Positions 8,538 through 16,366 of a stretch of DNA of 16,366 nucleotides are shown one piece after another; positions within the stretch are counted from its first letter, which is position 1; the number at the start of each line of letters is the position of its first letter. The stretch lies in assembly GCA_949297205.1 (NCBI GenBank), contig CASFSH010000122.1, positions 1-16,366 of the forward strand, given 5' to 3'. The notes beneath the pieces were generated by a model that made no database searches, was not told the origin of the DNA, and was given only the letters and a program-made list of their open reading frames with translations. The position numbers and the translations under genes are program-made. The stretch is from an uncultured Bacillota bacterium. GTDB taxonomy: Bacteria > Bacillota > Clostridia > UBA1381.

Positions 8538-9278
8538 TTATTGTATAAAAGTGTAGTCGCAAAGTGGTTTTATGCTGTTTATATCATCAAGCAAAAACAC
8601 CTTCAGCTTATACTCTCCGTCATTTTCCGGTATATCTAATTTTACGTTCATTACAGTAAACTCGTTTTCCCTTAAATTATCGAAGTAATCTGACTTTATA
8701 TCAATTAATTTATCTTTTTCGTAAAGCACCATTAAAACACAGCATTTGTTAAAATCCGGCGTGCTGTTTAAAGAAAAATAAAAATTTACTTTTTCCCCGC
8801 TATTTACCTTGTTTACAAAACGATTATTTACAATAAATGAAGTAATCATATCCTGCGGTTTTGTTTTTGTAATAAAATCTATTGTATCAACAACTGACAA
8901 AGAATAGTTATATGCTTCATCATAATCAATTACAAAATCCTTGTTAAAAGCTGTTCCTTTCGGAACAATTCCAAGCATTACCGCTTTGTCAATATATGTT
9001 TTTTCTTCTTCTGTCATATTTTCATAATCGGAAAAATAACCGCCTAAACTTGCAGTTTCAATTTTTCCCATTCGTATTTCATAGATATTTATAAGGTTAG
9101 CTATAAATTCATATCTTGTCAGCTGTTGCGGATTTTTACAGGCGAGCTCATAATCTTCTATAGCTTCCCCAACAATAATTGAATATATATTCTTTGCATC
9201 AATATATGTTACATCCTGTGCGTGAACTCCAACATTCACGCACAGGACAAACATCAACATAAAAATCACTTTTTTCAT
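8538..9278 (-). CDS. Small secreted SLH-like protein with C-terminal KVF module
   Basis: 246 residues. Signal peptide 1-20 (VHA before Gln21). Residues about 45-131 look like a degenerate pair of SLH repeats: the first has LTRYEF followed by a helix, then 'YFSDYENMTEEEKTYIDKAV' and 'LGIVPKGTAFNKDF' match SLH core spacing, but the second lacks a TRAE motif. Residues about 150-246 are a beta-sandwich ending KVFLLDDINSIKPL, the same type of C-terminal module seen in the SGNH gene and in the gene at 14252. It follows the SLH gene by 4 bases and precedes the beta-helix gene by about 34 bases. No clear Shine-Dalgarno lies before its ATG, so translation may be coupled to the upstream gene. Function unknown; probably a small surface accessory protein. 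Confidence 0.85.
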   Translation of the reverse strand: MKKVIFMLMFVLCVNVGVHAQDVTYIDAKNIYSIIVGEAIEDYELACKNPQQLTRYEFIANLINIYEIRMGKIETASLGGYFSDYENMTEEEKTYIDKAVMLGIVPKGTAFNKDFVIDYDEAYNYSLSVVDTIDFITKTKPQDMITSFIVNNRFVNKVNSGEKVNFYFSLNSTPDFNKCCVLMVLYEKDKLIDIKSDYFDNLRENEFTVMNVKLDIPENDGEYKLKVFLLDDINSIKPLCDYTFIQ

Positions 9279-9282
9279 ATAC

Positions 9283-11010
9283 TTAATTCAAATACAGGAG
9301 TCTATATAATACAACTGCCGCCTCTGCTCTTGTTGTGGCATTTTTCGGATTAAAGTTTTTGTTGTCGTCACCCTTTACCAATCCGAGCGTAACCGCTGTA
9401 TTTACATAATCTGCCGCCCAATCACTTATTTCTTCTTTGTCATTAAAATCGGAAATGTTTATCCATTGAGGTTCTTCATTTTCCAAACGCCATGCACCTA
9501 CAATTATTTTCACCATTTCTTCTCTTGATATTGCGTCATTCGGTCTAAAGCTTATATCTTCCGATATTATTCCCGCCTTTAAAGCTCTTTTTACATATGT
9601 ACTAAACCAATCTGTGTCATTTACATCATTAAAACTTGATTCAGTGGTTTCAGTAAGATTAAATGCCTTAACCGTAAGCGTTACAAATTCCGCACGAGTT
9701 ATTGTTCTGTTCGGTTCAAACATTTTGTCCCCGACTCCATTTATAATACCGTCTGAAGCAAGAGTTACAATTTCATTTTCTGCCCAATGATTAACAGTAT
9801 CGTCAAATGTAATTTTTTCCTTGTCAATCTCAGGAATTATTGTAACTGTCTGATTTGTATTTCCCGTATAACCGTTTGATGAAGTTGTACTGCCTCCGGT
9901 TCCGGAACCTCCACCGCCGGTTCCGCCTCCTCCCGAACCGCTTTCACCGGAAGATGATGCATAATGAAATACTATTTTAATTGGTTCGCTGTCATTTTTC
10001 GCTCCGTTTACTGCCGTTGCCTTTATTATAAAATCATCAATTTCAACATCTTTTATCAAATTATTTCTTGTTGAACCGCTGAATTTAATTTGTATCTTGT
10101 TTTCTTTTATATTTGATGCAACATCACACTTAATTCCGTTTAATTCTTCAGGAAGCGTAAAATCATAATCTTCACCCTTAACGAAAACACCATCTTTTAT
10201 AATATTTCTTATTAAAACCTCTGCTTCAAATGTACTTTTGCCTGTATTTACATTTTTTTCATCATTCATATAAGCATTATAACTGTACTTATCCAATGTT
10301 ACGGTATTTGCCGCACTTTCGGAATATATTGTAATTCCACCTATCTTATCTGATGCGGTATTTGCTGTTCCAGATTTAATCAAGGAGCTGTTAAGTTTAA
10401 TTTCAGGGCTGTAATTTTCAGTAACTTCTCCGCTTCCCGTTAGAGTAAATTCTATTGTTTTTTCATTAACAGCCTCAGCTTCAAAAGAATATCCGGAAGG
10501 TAAATTTTCAGCCGTAAAATCCGAACTGTCCAATTCTCCCATATTTAACAATGCATTTGTTACATTTACAGTAATTTTATTATAATCAGGATCAGGTTTA
10601 TTATCCTTAATCAACAGTATCTTGCCGCTTGATACCGATGCATTTAATTTTACCGGGCTGTATGAATCTAAAGGTGCTGTAAAATTAAAGCTGTTTTCAT
10701 CTGCCATCTCTCCCTTTAGCGTCACTTTGTATTCACCCGGTTCATAATCTTTTGCATTAATAACTGTTGTATATGCACCTTCTTCTCCGCTGATTATCTG
10801 GTCATAAAAAATCCTGTTTTCACTTGAATCATATACAACAACCGAAATATTTTCATCCGGTCCTGACTGTACGGTACCGTTTATAATTATCATTTCTTCA
10901 ACCGGATCTATAACGGTGGATACTTCCAAACCGTACTGTGCAAATACACTTATTGATATTGAAATTACTGTTATGCAAACTGCAAGAACTGCAGCCATAC
11001 TTTTTTTCAT
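9283..11010 (-). CDS. Surface protein with Ig-like domains, Gly-rich hinge and three C-terminal SLH domains
   Basis: 575 residues. Signal peptide 1-24 (SVFA then QYG). Residues about 28-115 form a bacterial Ig-like fold (GEYKVTLKG at its end), followed by a beta-rich region (about 117-350) that I do not recognise. A low-complexity Gly/Ser/Thr hinge (352-380) leads to three SLH repeats: about 401-455 with ITRAEF, 458-508 with ISREEM, and 520-575 with TTRAEA. SLH triplets bind secondary cell-wall polymers non-covalently, so this protein is expected at the cell wall with its Ig-like part facing outwards. It is the only protein in the window with a complete SLH triplet and may anchor or present the others (inference). 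The start at 11010 is preceded by an AAAGGA about 10 bases upstream; an ATG at 11020 is out of frame. It lies 24 bases after the S-layer-like gene. Confidence 0.92.
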   Translation of the reverse strand: MKKSMAAVLAVCITVISISISVFAQYGLEVSTVIDPVEEMIIINGTVQSGPDENISVVVYDSSENRIFYDQIISGEEGAYTTVINAKDYEPGEYKVTLKGEMADENSFNFTAPLDSYSPVKLNASVSSGKILLIKDNKPDPDYNKITVNVTNALLNMGELDSSDFTAENLPSGYSFEAEAVNEKTIEFTLTGSGEVTENYSPEIKLNSSLIKSGTANTASDKIGGITIYSESAANTVTLDKYSYNAYMNDEKNVNTGKSTFEAEVLIRNIIKDGVFVKGEDYDFTLPEELNGIKCDVASNIKENKIQIKFSGSTRNNLIKDVEIDDFIIKATAVNGAKNDSEPIKIVFHYASSSGESGSGGGGTGGGGSGTGGSTTSSNGYTGNTNQTVTIIPEIDKEKITFDDTVNHWAENEIVTLASDGIINGVGDKMFEPNRTITRAEFVTLTVKAFNLTETTESSFNDVNDTDWFSTYVKRALKAGIISEDISFRPNDAISREEMVKIIVGAWRLENEEPQWINISDFNDKEEISDWAADYVNTAVTLGLVKGDDNKNFNPKNATTRAEAAVVLYRLLYLN

Positions 11011-11034
11011 ACTTTTTCATTCCTTTCCCAATAA

Positions 11035-14000
11035 TCAATCTTCAAAGTATATTGCTCTTACAATATCTCCGATTGTTATAGCCCATAAATCTTCATTATA
11101 CATTTCTGTTTTAGAAGCTCTTTTAAACTTTGTATGAGAACTGTTTGTACTATATATGCTGTATCCCGCGGTATCCAGCAAAACATACTTTTCTTCACCG
11201 TTTACAAGTGTTCTGATATATCCGCTTACAACCCCTGAGTATTGTCCCAAATGAACAAACTTTAAGCTTCCCGATGTAGACTCCTCCCATGGTTTTGAGA
11301 GTTTTATTACCTCTTTTACCACTATGCCGGAATTATATTTATTAAGTGAACCGGGGGAATACATCATATAGTCAAATTTTTCAATAGGAGAAGTTCCGCT
11401 TTTTAGTTTAAAATCCGATAAAACATTTAATGTACTTGTACTGTCCCTTAATGAAATTTCATAGCTTGTATAAAATGCATCGTCTTCATCACAATATTCA
11501 TTTATATCCTCAATAAATCCAAAATTATTTGCATCCTGATAAACAGCATTTTCATATTCCGTTAATATCATTATATCCGCAATCGGCTCGGTTTTTGCTA
11601 CCAGGGCTTTAGCACCTGATGCAAATTTGTTTGTAAGATTTGCCCATTCTATCTTCTGAACTTCAAACTCACCGTTTACATCCTTTAAAAGGAATATCAT
11701 GTCGGGGTTTATACCTTTCCAGCTTCCGTCAAAGTATACTCTCACTGCACGATAATCAAATTTATCTCCCAATGTAACCGCTCCGTTATTATACCATTCG
11801 ATTGATTCTATTTTTGTTATAGTACCGTTTTTGGCAGTAAATTTGTATACTCCTCTGCCTTCTGTATCCTTACGGTTTTCAACTGCTTCATAATATCCCA
11901 CTTCAGGATAATACAAGGTTTTATTTTTTATATTTACTTTATATTCTCTTTCAACAAGACTTCCGTTTTCTATTCTTGCCACCGTAAGATATGGGTACTT
12001 ACTGTCATCCTCCGGTTCATCATTGTATTTTACAACAATCCCGTAAAACTCTGCACTTGTATCTGCACGCATAAATTTTGCATATCCCTTTGCATCTGTA
12101 TAAATAACTACAGCAGCATTTAAAAATTCATTAACTTCGTATGACGCGGAAAAATCATTCTCACCGTTTACCGCAATATAAAATTTATTGTTTTTATCAA
12201 ATATTCTTTCTCCATCCTCTGTCTCCACGGTTATTGATTCGCTGCTTATTGATTTAAGAGTTCCTTCAGCCGAAACATCTGAAGCAACAACGGTCAATTC
12301 ATCGTCTAACCAAATATAATCAAAATACATATTTGCTCTTAATGATTTTACGGTTGAAATGTTATTGTTAACAATAACTCTCATCGGTTTTACTTCACCG
12401 ATATCTTCTATCTGAGAATATCCGTACATTCCGCTCTGATATGTTATAATATCCGAAGAAGCAGTTTCAATCAGTCCCCCGTCAATCAGTTCAAAAAGAT
12501 CAATTCTTGTGATTTTACCGTTTGTTACGGCAATTCTTGAAAACATATTTATAGGATAAACCGTACCTGTTAATTCAGCACCATTCAAGGTAATAATCGC
12601 ATCATCCGATAATGCTGTTCTAACACAGTTTGTTGCAGCGACCCTTTTTATTTTATCGGCAGTGTACTCATCATTGTCTTCAGATGAATTGACTTCTGTT
12701 ATATATCCCCATACCAATGCGCTGTTTTTAAAAGAATACATATACGCAATATTTTCATAATTTTCGTCGATCCATACATACTGCATTGTATTTTTAAGAT
12801 TATCCGAAACATCATCATATGTACAGTTATAGGATAATCCCGTATCATTATCTGTAATACTTACGCTTTTTTGACTTATATTATAATCATCCACATAACA
12901 CTCAATCTCAAAAAGTTTATGATACTTCCAAAGAATATTAACGGATTCATCAATTGCATAGGATGCATCCTGTCCGGAGCTTACCGTTAATACCATTTCA
13001 GGCGCTGTCAATGCATTTTCCATTAATATAAATGAATCTTTTAAATTCATATATTGTCTTTGGCTTATCACATTTATATTGTCAAGAAGATCATATTTAT
13101 ATGCCATCGCCATATACCCGTTGGGCCAGCCCCCCTGAAGTTCTGCGGCAATATTATAATTATTTATATTGCATATAATTGTAACCGCTTCACTTAACAT
13201 TATATAATCATCAGGTCTGAAATTTTCATCCAACGCAATAAATTCCATTCTCTGTGCCATATTAATTGCAGAAAACTGAGGATGAGAAGCCGGTACATCT
13301 GCATATATCTGTGTCATTGAAGTTGCCAAATTAAGACCCAAAGTCTGCATAACCAGCTCCACAAATTCCCCTCTTGTCAGTTTTGTTTCCATTTCATAGT
13401 CTGAAATCGAAGCCGGAATAGCGTCCAAAGCAGATAATTTCATATAACTTTGTGCAAAAAAATCATCCTCAAATTCTACATCTCCCAGTTCACCTGCATA
13501 AATATAAACATTATCATAACAGGCACTGCCGGATTTTGTTGCATCCATATAAAATCTTATTTTTTCAATAGCCGCACCTGAAAAAGTCGGTACTGCAGGT
13601 GAATAATTTCTGTCATAATACTTTTCTATCATTACATCGTCAACATACGCCGTAAGTGTTTTATCGGTGTAGTTAAAATCAATTCTGTACCTGTGCCATT
13701 CATTCATTGAAGGCTTTGTATCGGTTGTATTATAAAAGAAATACGGACTATTATCGGAAGTTCTCAAAATAGGTCCTCTTCCGTCTCCCAAAAGAGTAAA
13801 GAAATCATAAAAATTTCCGTCAGCAAATTTCACCTGTATAATTGCCTGCTGTCCTCCGCTGTTCTTAGCCTCGAATTCAAAGGTAAAATTACCGGAATAA
13901 TTTAAATTCAAAACCGGTGCATCACCCTGACTTACGCCTGATTCCACAGATAAATACGAACTGTCTTCACTCAGAATTTTATATCCGCTTTCACCTGCTG

Positions 14001-14130
14001 AAAAAACAGAGTCAGGCACAAAATTTTCAAAATCCTGTACAATATTTAATTTTGATGCCGCATACACCGGATTTAGCATACTCATACAGCATATTAATGC
14101 TGCAAACGCAGCTGTAAATCGTTTAAGCAT
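11035..14130 (-). CDS. Secreted S-layer-like protein: LamG-like domain, degenerate SLH region, beta-barrel repeats
   Basis: 1031 residues. Signal peptide 1-24 (PVYA). Residues about 26-214 form a concanavalin/LamG-like sandwich (EWHRYRIDFNYTDKTLTAYVDD is diagnostic in style, followed by ACYDNVYIY). Residues about 222-380 carry an SLH-like region: LTRGEFVELV, 'IYADVPASHPQFSAINMAQR' and FRPDDYIMLSEAV resemble SLH repeats 1 and 2, with only one TRxE motif. The rest (about 470-1030) is all beta and repetitive, with recurrent starts such as WGYITEVN (474), GTLKSI (623), FYGIVV (696), FGFIEDIN (870) and YSGVVSGYI (964). This resembles small barrel repeats of clostridial S-layer-type proteins. No catalytic motif was found. 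An AGGAGG site sits 6 bases before the ATG. It is likely the first gene of the E-D-C-B-A unit, behind a candidate promoter in the 121-base spacer. Confidence 0.88.
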   Translation of the reverse strand: MLKRFTAAFAALICCMSMLNPVYAASKLNIVQDFENFVPDSVFSAGESGYKILSEDSSYLSVESGVSQGDAPVLNLNYSGNFTFEFEAKNSGGQQAIIQVKFADGNFYDFFTLLGDGRGPILRTSDNSPYFFYNTTDTKPSMNEWHRYRIDFNYTDKTLTAYVDDVMIEKYYDRNYSPAVPTFSGAAIEKIRFYMDATKSGSACYDNVYIYAGELGDVEFEDDFFAQSYMKLSALDAIPASISDYEMETKLTRGEFVELVMQTLGLNLATSMTQIYADVPASHPQFSAINMAQRMEFIALDENFRPDDYIMLSEAVTIICNINNYNIAAELQGGWPNGYMAMAYKYDLLDNINVISQRQYMNLKDSFILMENALTAPEMVLTVSSGQDASYAIDESVNILWKYHKLFEIECYVDDYNISQKSVSITDNDTGLSYNCTYDDVSDNLKNTMQYVWIDENYENIAYMYSFKNSALVWGYITEVNSSEDNDEYTADKIKRVAATNCVRTALSDDAIITLNGAELTGTVYPINMFSRIAVTNGKITRIDLFELIDGGLIETASSDIITYQSGMYGYSQIEDIGEVKPMRVIVNNNISTVKSLRANMYFDYIWLDDELTVVASDVSAEGTLKSISSESITVETEDGERIFDKNNKFYIAVNGENDFSASYEVNEFLNAAVVIYTDAKGYAKFMRADTSAEFYGIVVKYNDEPEDDSKYPYLTVARIENGSLVEREYKVNIKNKTLYYPEVGYYEAVENRKDTEGRGVYKFTAKNGTITKIESIEWYNNGAVTLGDKFDYRAVRVYFDGSWKGINPDMIFLLKDVNGEFEVQKIEWANLTNKFASGAKALVAKTEPIADIMILTEYENAVYQDANNFGFIEDINEYCDEDDAFYTSYEISLRDSTSTLNVLSDFKLKSGTSPIEKFDYMMYSPGSLNKYNSGIVVKEVIKLSKPWEESTSGSLKFVHLGQYSGVVSGYIRTLVNGEEKYVLLDTAGYSIYSTNSSHTKFKRASKTEMYNEDLWAITIGDIVRAIYFED

Positions 14131-14172
14131 ATTAAACCTCCTACATTTTTACATATAAAGTAAATCACATAT

Positions 14173-14230
14173 CAATTCACAAATCATTTTATCACTCAAA
14201 TCCCAAACAATTCATATAATCATTTTAACA
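14173..14230 (-). promoter_or_regulatory. Duplicated promoter-like repeat upstream of the S-layer-like gene
   Basis: Read on the minus strand, two imperfect copies of a 22 to 23-base element begin 36 bases apart (14230-14208 and 14194-14173). Each starts TGnTAAAATGATT and ends TGAATTG. TGnTAAAAT fits an extended -10 box (5 of 6 to TATAAT). The downstream copy would start transcription near 14179, giving a 5' leader of about 48 bases with an AGGAGG before the ATG at 14130. No good -35 box was found. The rest of the spacer 14131-14251 shows no gene or clear terminator. Confidence 0.4.
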
Positions 14231-14251
14231 TAATGCGTATATGTGTTTCTT

Positions 14252-16366
14252 TTATTTGTAATATATATTTGTAACGGGTGTTAAATCATTATGCCATACA
14301 AATACTTTCACCATGCCGTTTTCAGACAATGTTCCGAATTCAAGCGTTTCATTTACTTTAACATTACTTTGTGCTTCAACAGACACCTGTTTTATATTAC
14401 ACTTATCTATTTTCCCGGTATCAGTATAATAACATATGATTACCAAACAATCCTGACTTTGTTGCGTGGTATTTTCCAACACTGCATTTACATTTGCATA
14501 TTGCGCATTTTTAGAATCGGACATAATAACATTATTTTTATCGTAATATGAAATCTGTGCAGCAGCTTCGATTTCGTTATTCTTACCCGAAAGTACATAT
14601 GTATATGGTCTTGAAATATTGCTGCTGTTAATATTCAAATAATATGTGACCGTTTCACGTATCGGATATTGAGGGGTTATGGTAATTTCATTTTCATCTG
14701 ATATAACATCAATACTCATTTTATTACCGTTTTCACTGTAAATTGAAACAGCATCGGCTGAAATTACAGCATCTGCACTACATTTAATAACTACATTGCC
14801 GAAGATATTATTATTGTTTAATCCTTCCTTTAACTCTTCTGTATGTTCATCAGAATCAGATATTTCAACTGTATTTATGTTAAACATTTCTCCTGTTTTT
14901 TCAAACATTACAGCGGATAATCTTGGCATAAGTGATGACATATCAATTTCCACGCTGCAGTCAGTGCCCTTATTCATCTTATATGTACCCAATTTTTTCC
15001 ATCCGGATGACTGACTTTGTGCAACGCTTGCTGTTTCGGTTCCATTTTCATATCTGACTGTAGCAGAATAATCTTTATTTGAGCTGTGATATGATGTATA
15101 AATATAAACTGTATACTCGCCGTCTTCTGTAATAGTATGCGTAAAACTTGCAATTCCTGAAGTCCCATATACTGATGTTATTCCGTTATATCCCGGTTCA
15201 ACCGCATCACCGCTTGTAAATAATGATGATGTTGTTGTAAATCCATTATCATTAACGGTTACAATAATAGGTTCTGATCCTATAGCAACCGAATTAGGTG
15301 AAAGAACATATATATCATACGGCAATAAAGGCTGAGGATCCTGAGGAACCACTTTTACAATTTCATCACCGGTTATTACACCGTCCGTTTTTTCCTTAAA
15401 TTGTTTTGTATACAACTTTATGCTTCCGTAATCAGACGCCGAAAGTTTACTCAAAAAATCATTTACACCAATTCCCTTGTCGAATCCGGAAATAATATGT
15501 TGTTGTGCATCTACATTAATTCCATCCTTTCCGGTAAGAATTGATGTTACGCTTCCGCTGTCAACATTGAGTAAGTATTCTCTTTTTTCTCCGTTCTGAG
15601 ATATTACATAAATTTTATCTCCATCAAAAACCTGACCCTCATAATCATCTGAATAAGGATAAACAACCTTTGCATACTCAGATATTATTATCGCTTTTTT
15701 AAAATCTTTAAAATATGTACCATAGGGTATATTGGAAATGGTATTTTCTCCTATCTCATAATTTCCTGCATCAATAATATAATTTTCAGATGACGCCGGT
15801 ATTACAGACAAATTAAATGTATATTCGTTATCACCTAAAGTTATCAGAAGAATATCATTATCAAGTATGTCCTGTGTGTTTTCTGTTTCACCCGTATAAA
15901 TTTTAGCTTCTGCCGCATCAGCCTTTATAATTTTTTTCAGGAATTCTTCTGCCGGTGTATTGTAAGGAATTTGTGATATATTTTCTCCATCAAGTTTATA
16001 ATCAATTACAGCTATTGTTTTATCTACCGTAATGTTATATATTATCTGTGATTCTTCCTGAGTATCTACAAATAATTTATCATCATTTTCAATAATATCT
16101 TCCTCACTTTTTCCTTCTACACCGTATTTTTTTGCAGAAGAAAAATTAATGTACGATAAAAATTCAGAAACCGTCTGTCCATCCAAAACTCCACTGATGG
16201 TATGATTTTCATTATCTATATCATAAATATCTGAGGTAAGATTAATTGATGTTAATGCATTTTCCCAATACAGCAGCTTATCATAGTTTGATATTTCCGA
16301 CTCTGTTATTCCCAATGCAAACATTTCATCAGCCGCATTTCTTGCGTATTCAATTTTTTCCGTCAA
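14252..16366 (-). CDS. C-terminal part of a large surface protein with tandem beta-repeats and a golvesin-like module (partial)
   Basis: The 704 residues visible start exactly at the window edge with no signal peptide or ribosome binding site, so this is the C-terminal part of a longer protein. Residues 1-46 are a helical-hairpin linker. Four related beta-repeats of about 75 residues follow (about 47-115, 116-190, 196-270, 283-356). Each has an 'I.G/I..IPY.T/GI.V.(E/D)FL' stretch and then 'DNDILLI', 'DGDKIYV' or 'TGDEIVKV', a pattern seen in clostridial scaffold and dockerin-bearing proteins. A golvesin-like domain spans about 366-492 (GEYTVYIY, GWKKLGTYKM). A linking beta domain (about 497-595) precedes a C-terminal module (598-704) ending VKVFVWHNDLTPV. 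No LPXTG or SLH domain lies in the visible part. A 121-base spacer separates it from the next gene. The function of the missing N-terminus, possibly a catalytic domain, cannot be seen. Confidence 0.8.
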   Translation of the reverse strand: MTEKIEYARNAADEMFALGITESEISNYDKLLYWENALTSINLTSDIYDIDNENHTISGVLDGQTVSEFLSYINFSSAKKYGVEGKSEEDIIENDDKLFVDTQEESQIIYNITVDKTIAVIDYKLDGENISQIPYNTPAEEFLKKIIKADAAEAKIYTGETENTQDILDNDILLITLGDNEYTFNLSVIPASSENYIIDAGNYEIGENTISNIPYGTYFKDFKKAIIISEYAKVVYPYSDDYEGQVFDGDKIYVISQNGEKREYLLNVDSGSVTSILTGKDGINVDAQQHIISGFDKGIGVNDFLSKLSASDYGSIKLYTKQFKEKTDGVITGDEIVKVVPQDPQPLLPYDIYVLSPNSVAIGSEPIIVTVNDNGFTTTSSLFTSGDAVEPGYNGITSVYGTSGIASFTHTITEDGEYTVYIYTSYHSSNKDYSATVRYENGTETASVAQSQSSGWKKLGTYKMNKGTDCSVEIDMSSLMPRLSAVMFEKTGEMFNINTVEISDSDEHTEELKEGLNNNNIFGNVVIKCSADAVISADAVSIYSENGNKMSIDVISDENEITITPQYPIRETVTYYLNINSSNISRPYTYVLSGKNNEIEAAAQISYYDKNNVIMSDSKNAQYANVNAVLENTTQQSQDCLVIICYYTDTGKIDKCNIKQVSVEAQSNVKVNETLEFGTLSENGMVKVFVWHNDLTPVTNIYYK

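Noticed and set aside
9871..9957. Gly-rich repeat as a mobile or recombination element
   Set aside because: It encodes the hinge between the Ig-like part and SLH domains, a common low-complexity linker.
10993..11020. Alternative ATG at 11020 for the three-SLH protein
   Set aside because: It is out of frame with the signal peptide; the in-frame ATG at 11010 has an AAAGGA at suitable distance.
14974..15168. 64-codon minus-strand frame inside the truncated protein gene
   Set aside because: It overlaps the golvesin-like domain in another frame and has no start signal.

Overview
The window is AT-rich DNA in which every convincing gene lies on the minus strand. It reads as part of a secreted or cell-surface carbohydrate-degradation locus of a Gram-positive, Clostridia-like bacterium. 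The evidence is five readable signal peptides, strong AGGAGG-type ribosome binding sites, S-layer homology (SLH) domains, and very large multimodular extracellular proteins with no outer-membrane or TonB features. A pectin-degrading gut Clostridium such as a Monoglobus relative would fit, but that is a guess from architecture, not something the sequence proves.

Layout in the direction of transcription (right to left): (F) 16366-14252, the C-terminal 704 residues of a large surface protein cut by the window edge, with four tandem beta-repeats, a golvesin-like module and a C-terminal KVFVW module. Next is a 121-base spacer with a duplicated promoter-like repeat. (E) 14130-11035 is a 1031-residue S-layer-like protein with a LamG-like domain, a degenerate SLH region and a run of small beta-barrel repeats. 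(D) 11010-9283 has Ig-like and beta-sandwich domains, a Gly-rich hinge and three complete SLH domains. (C) 9278-8538 is a small protein combining a degenerate SLH pair with the C-terminal KVF module. (B) 8503-4310 carries two golvesin-like modules, a right-handed parallel beta-helix catalytic-type domain, FnIII and LamG. (A) 4245-223 has an SGNH/GDSL esterase domain followed by jelly-roll, LamG, Ig-like and CBM-like modules. Gaps of 24, 4, about 34 and 64 bases make E-D-C-B-A look like one transcription unit; F may or may not belong to it.

How they may work together (inference): B and A are probably the enzymes, a beta-helix lyase or glycosidase and a carbohydrate esterase that would remove acyl groups. 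D is the only protein with a full three-SLH wall anchor. C, E and F look like surface scaffold or accessory components. The proteins are linked by modules that recur among them: golvesin-like beta-sandwiches in A, B and F; a C-terminal KVF-type module in A, C and F; helical-hairpin linkers in A, B and F; and a single-motif SLH-like region in C and E.

The left 233 bases hold the most unusual non-coding structure: six different inverted repeats placed nearly back to back, the last of which overlaps the stop codon of gene A. No tRNA, rRNA, CRISPR, transposase, transporter or regulator gene was seen.
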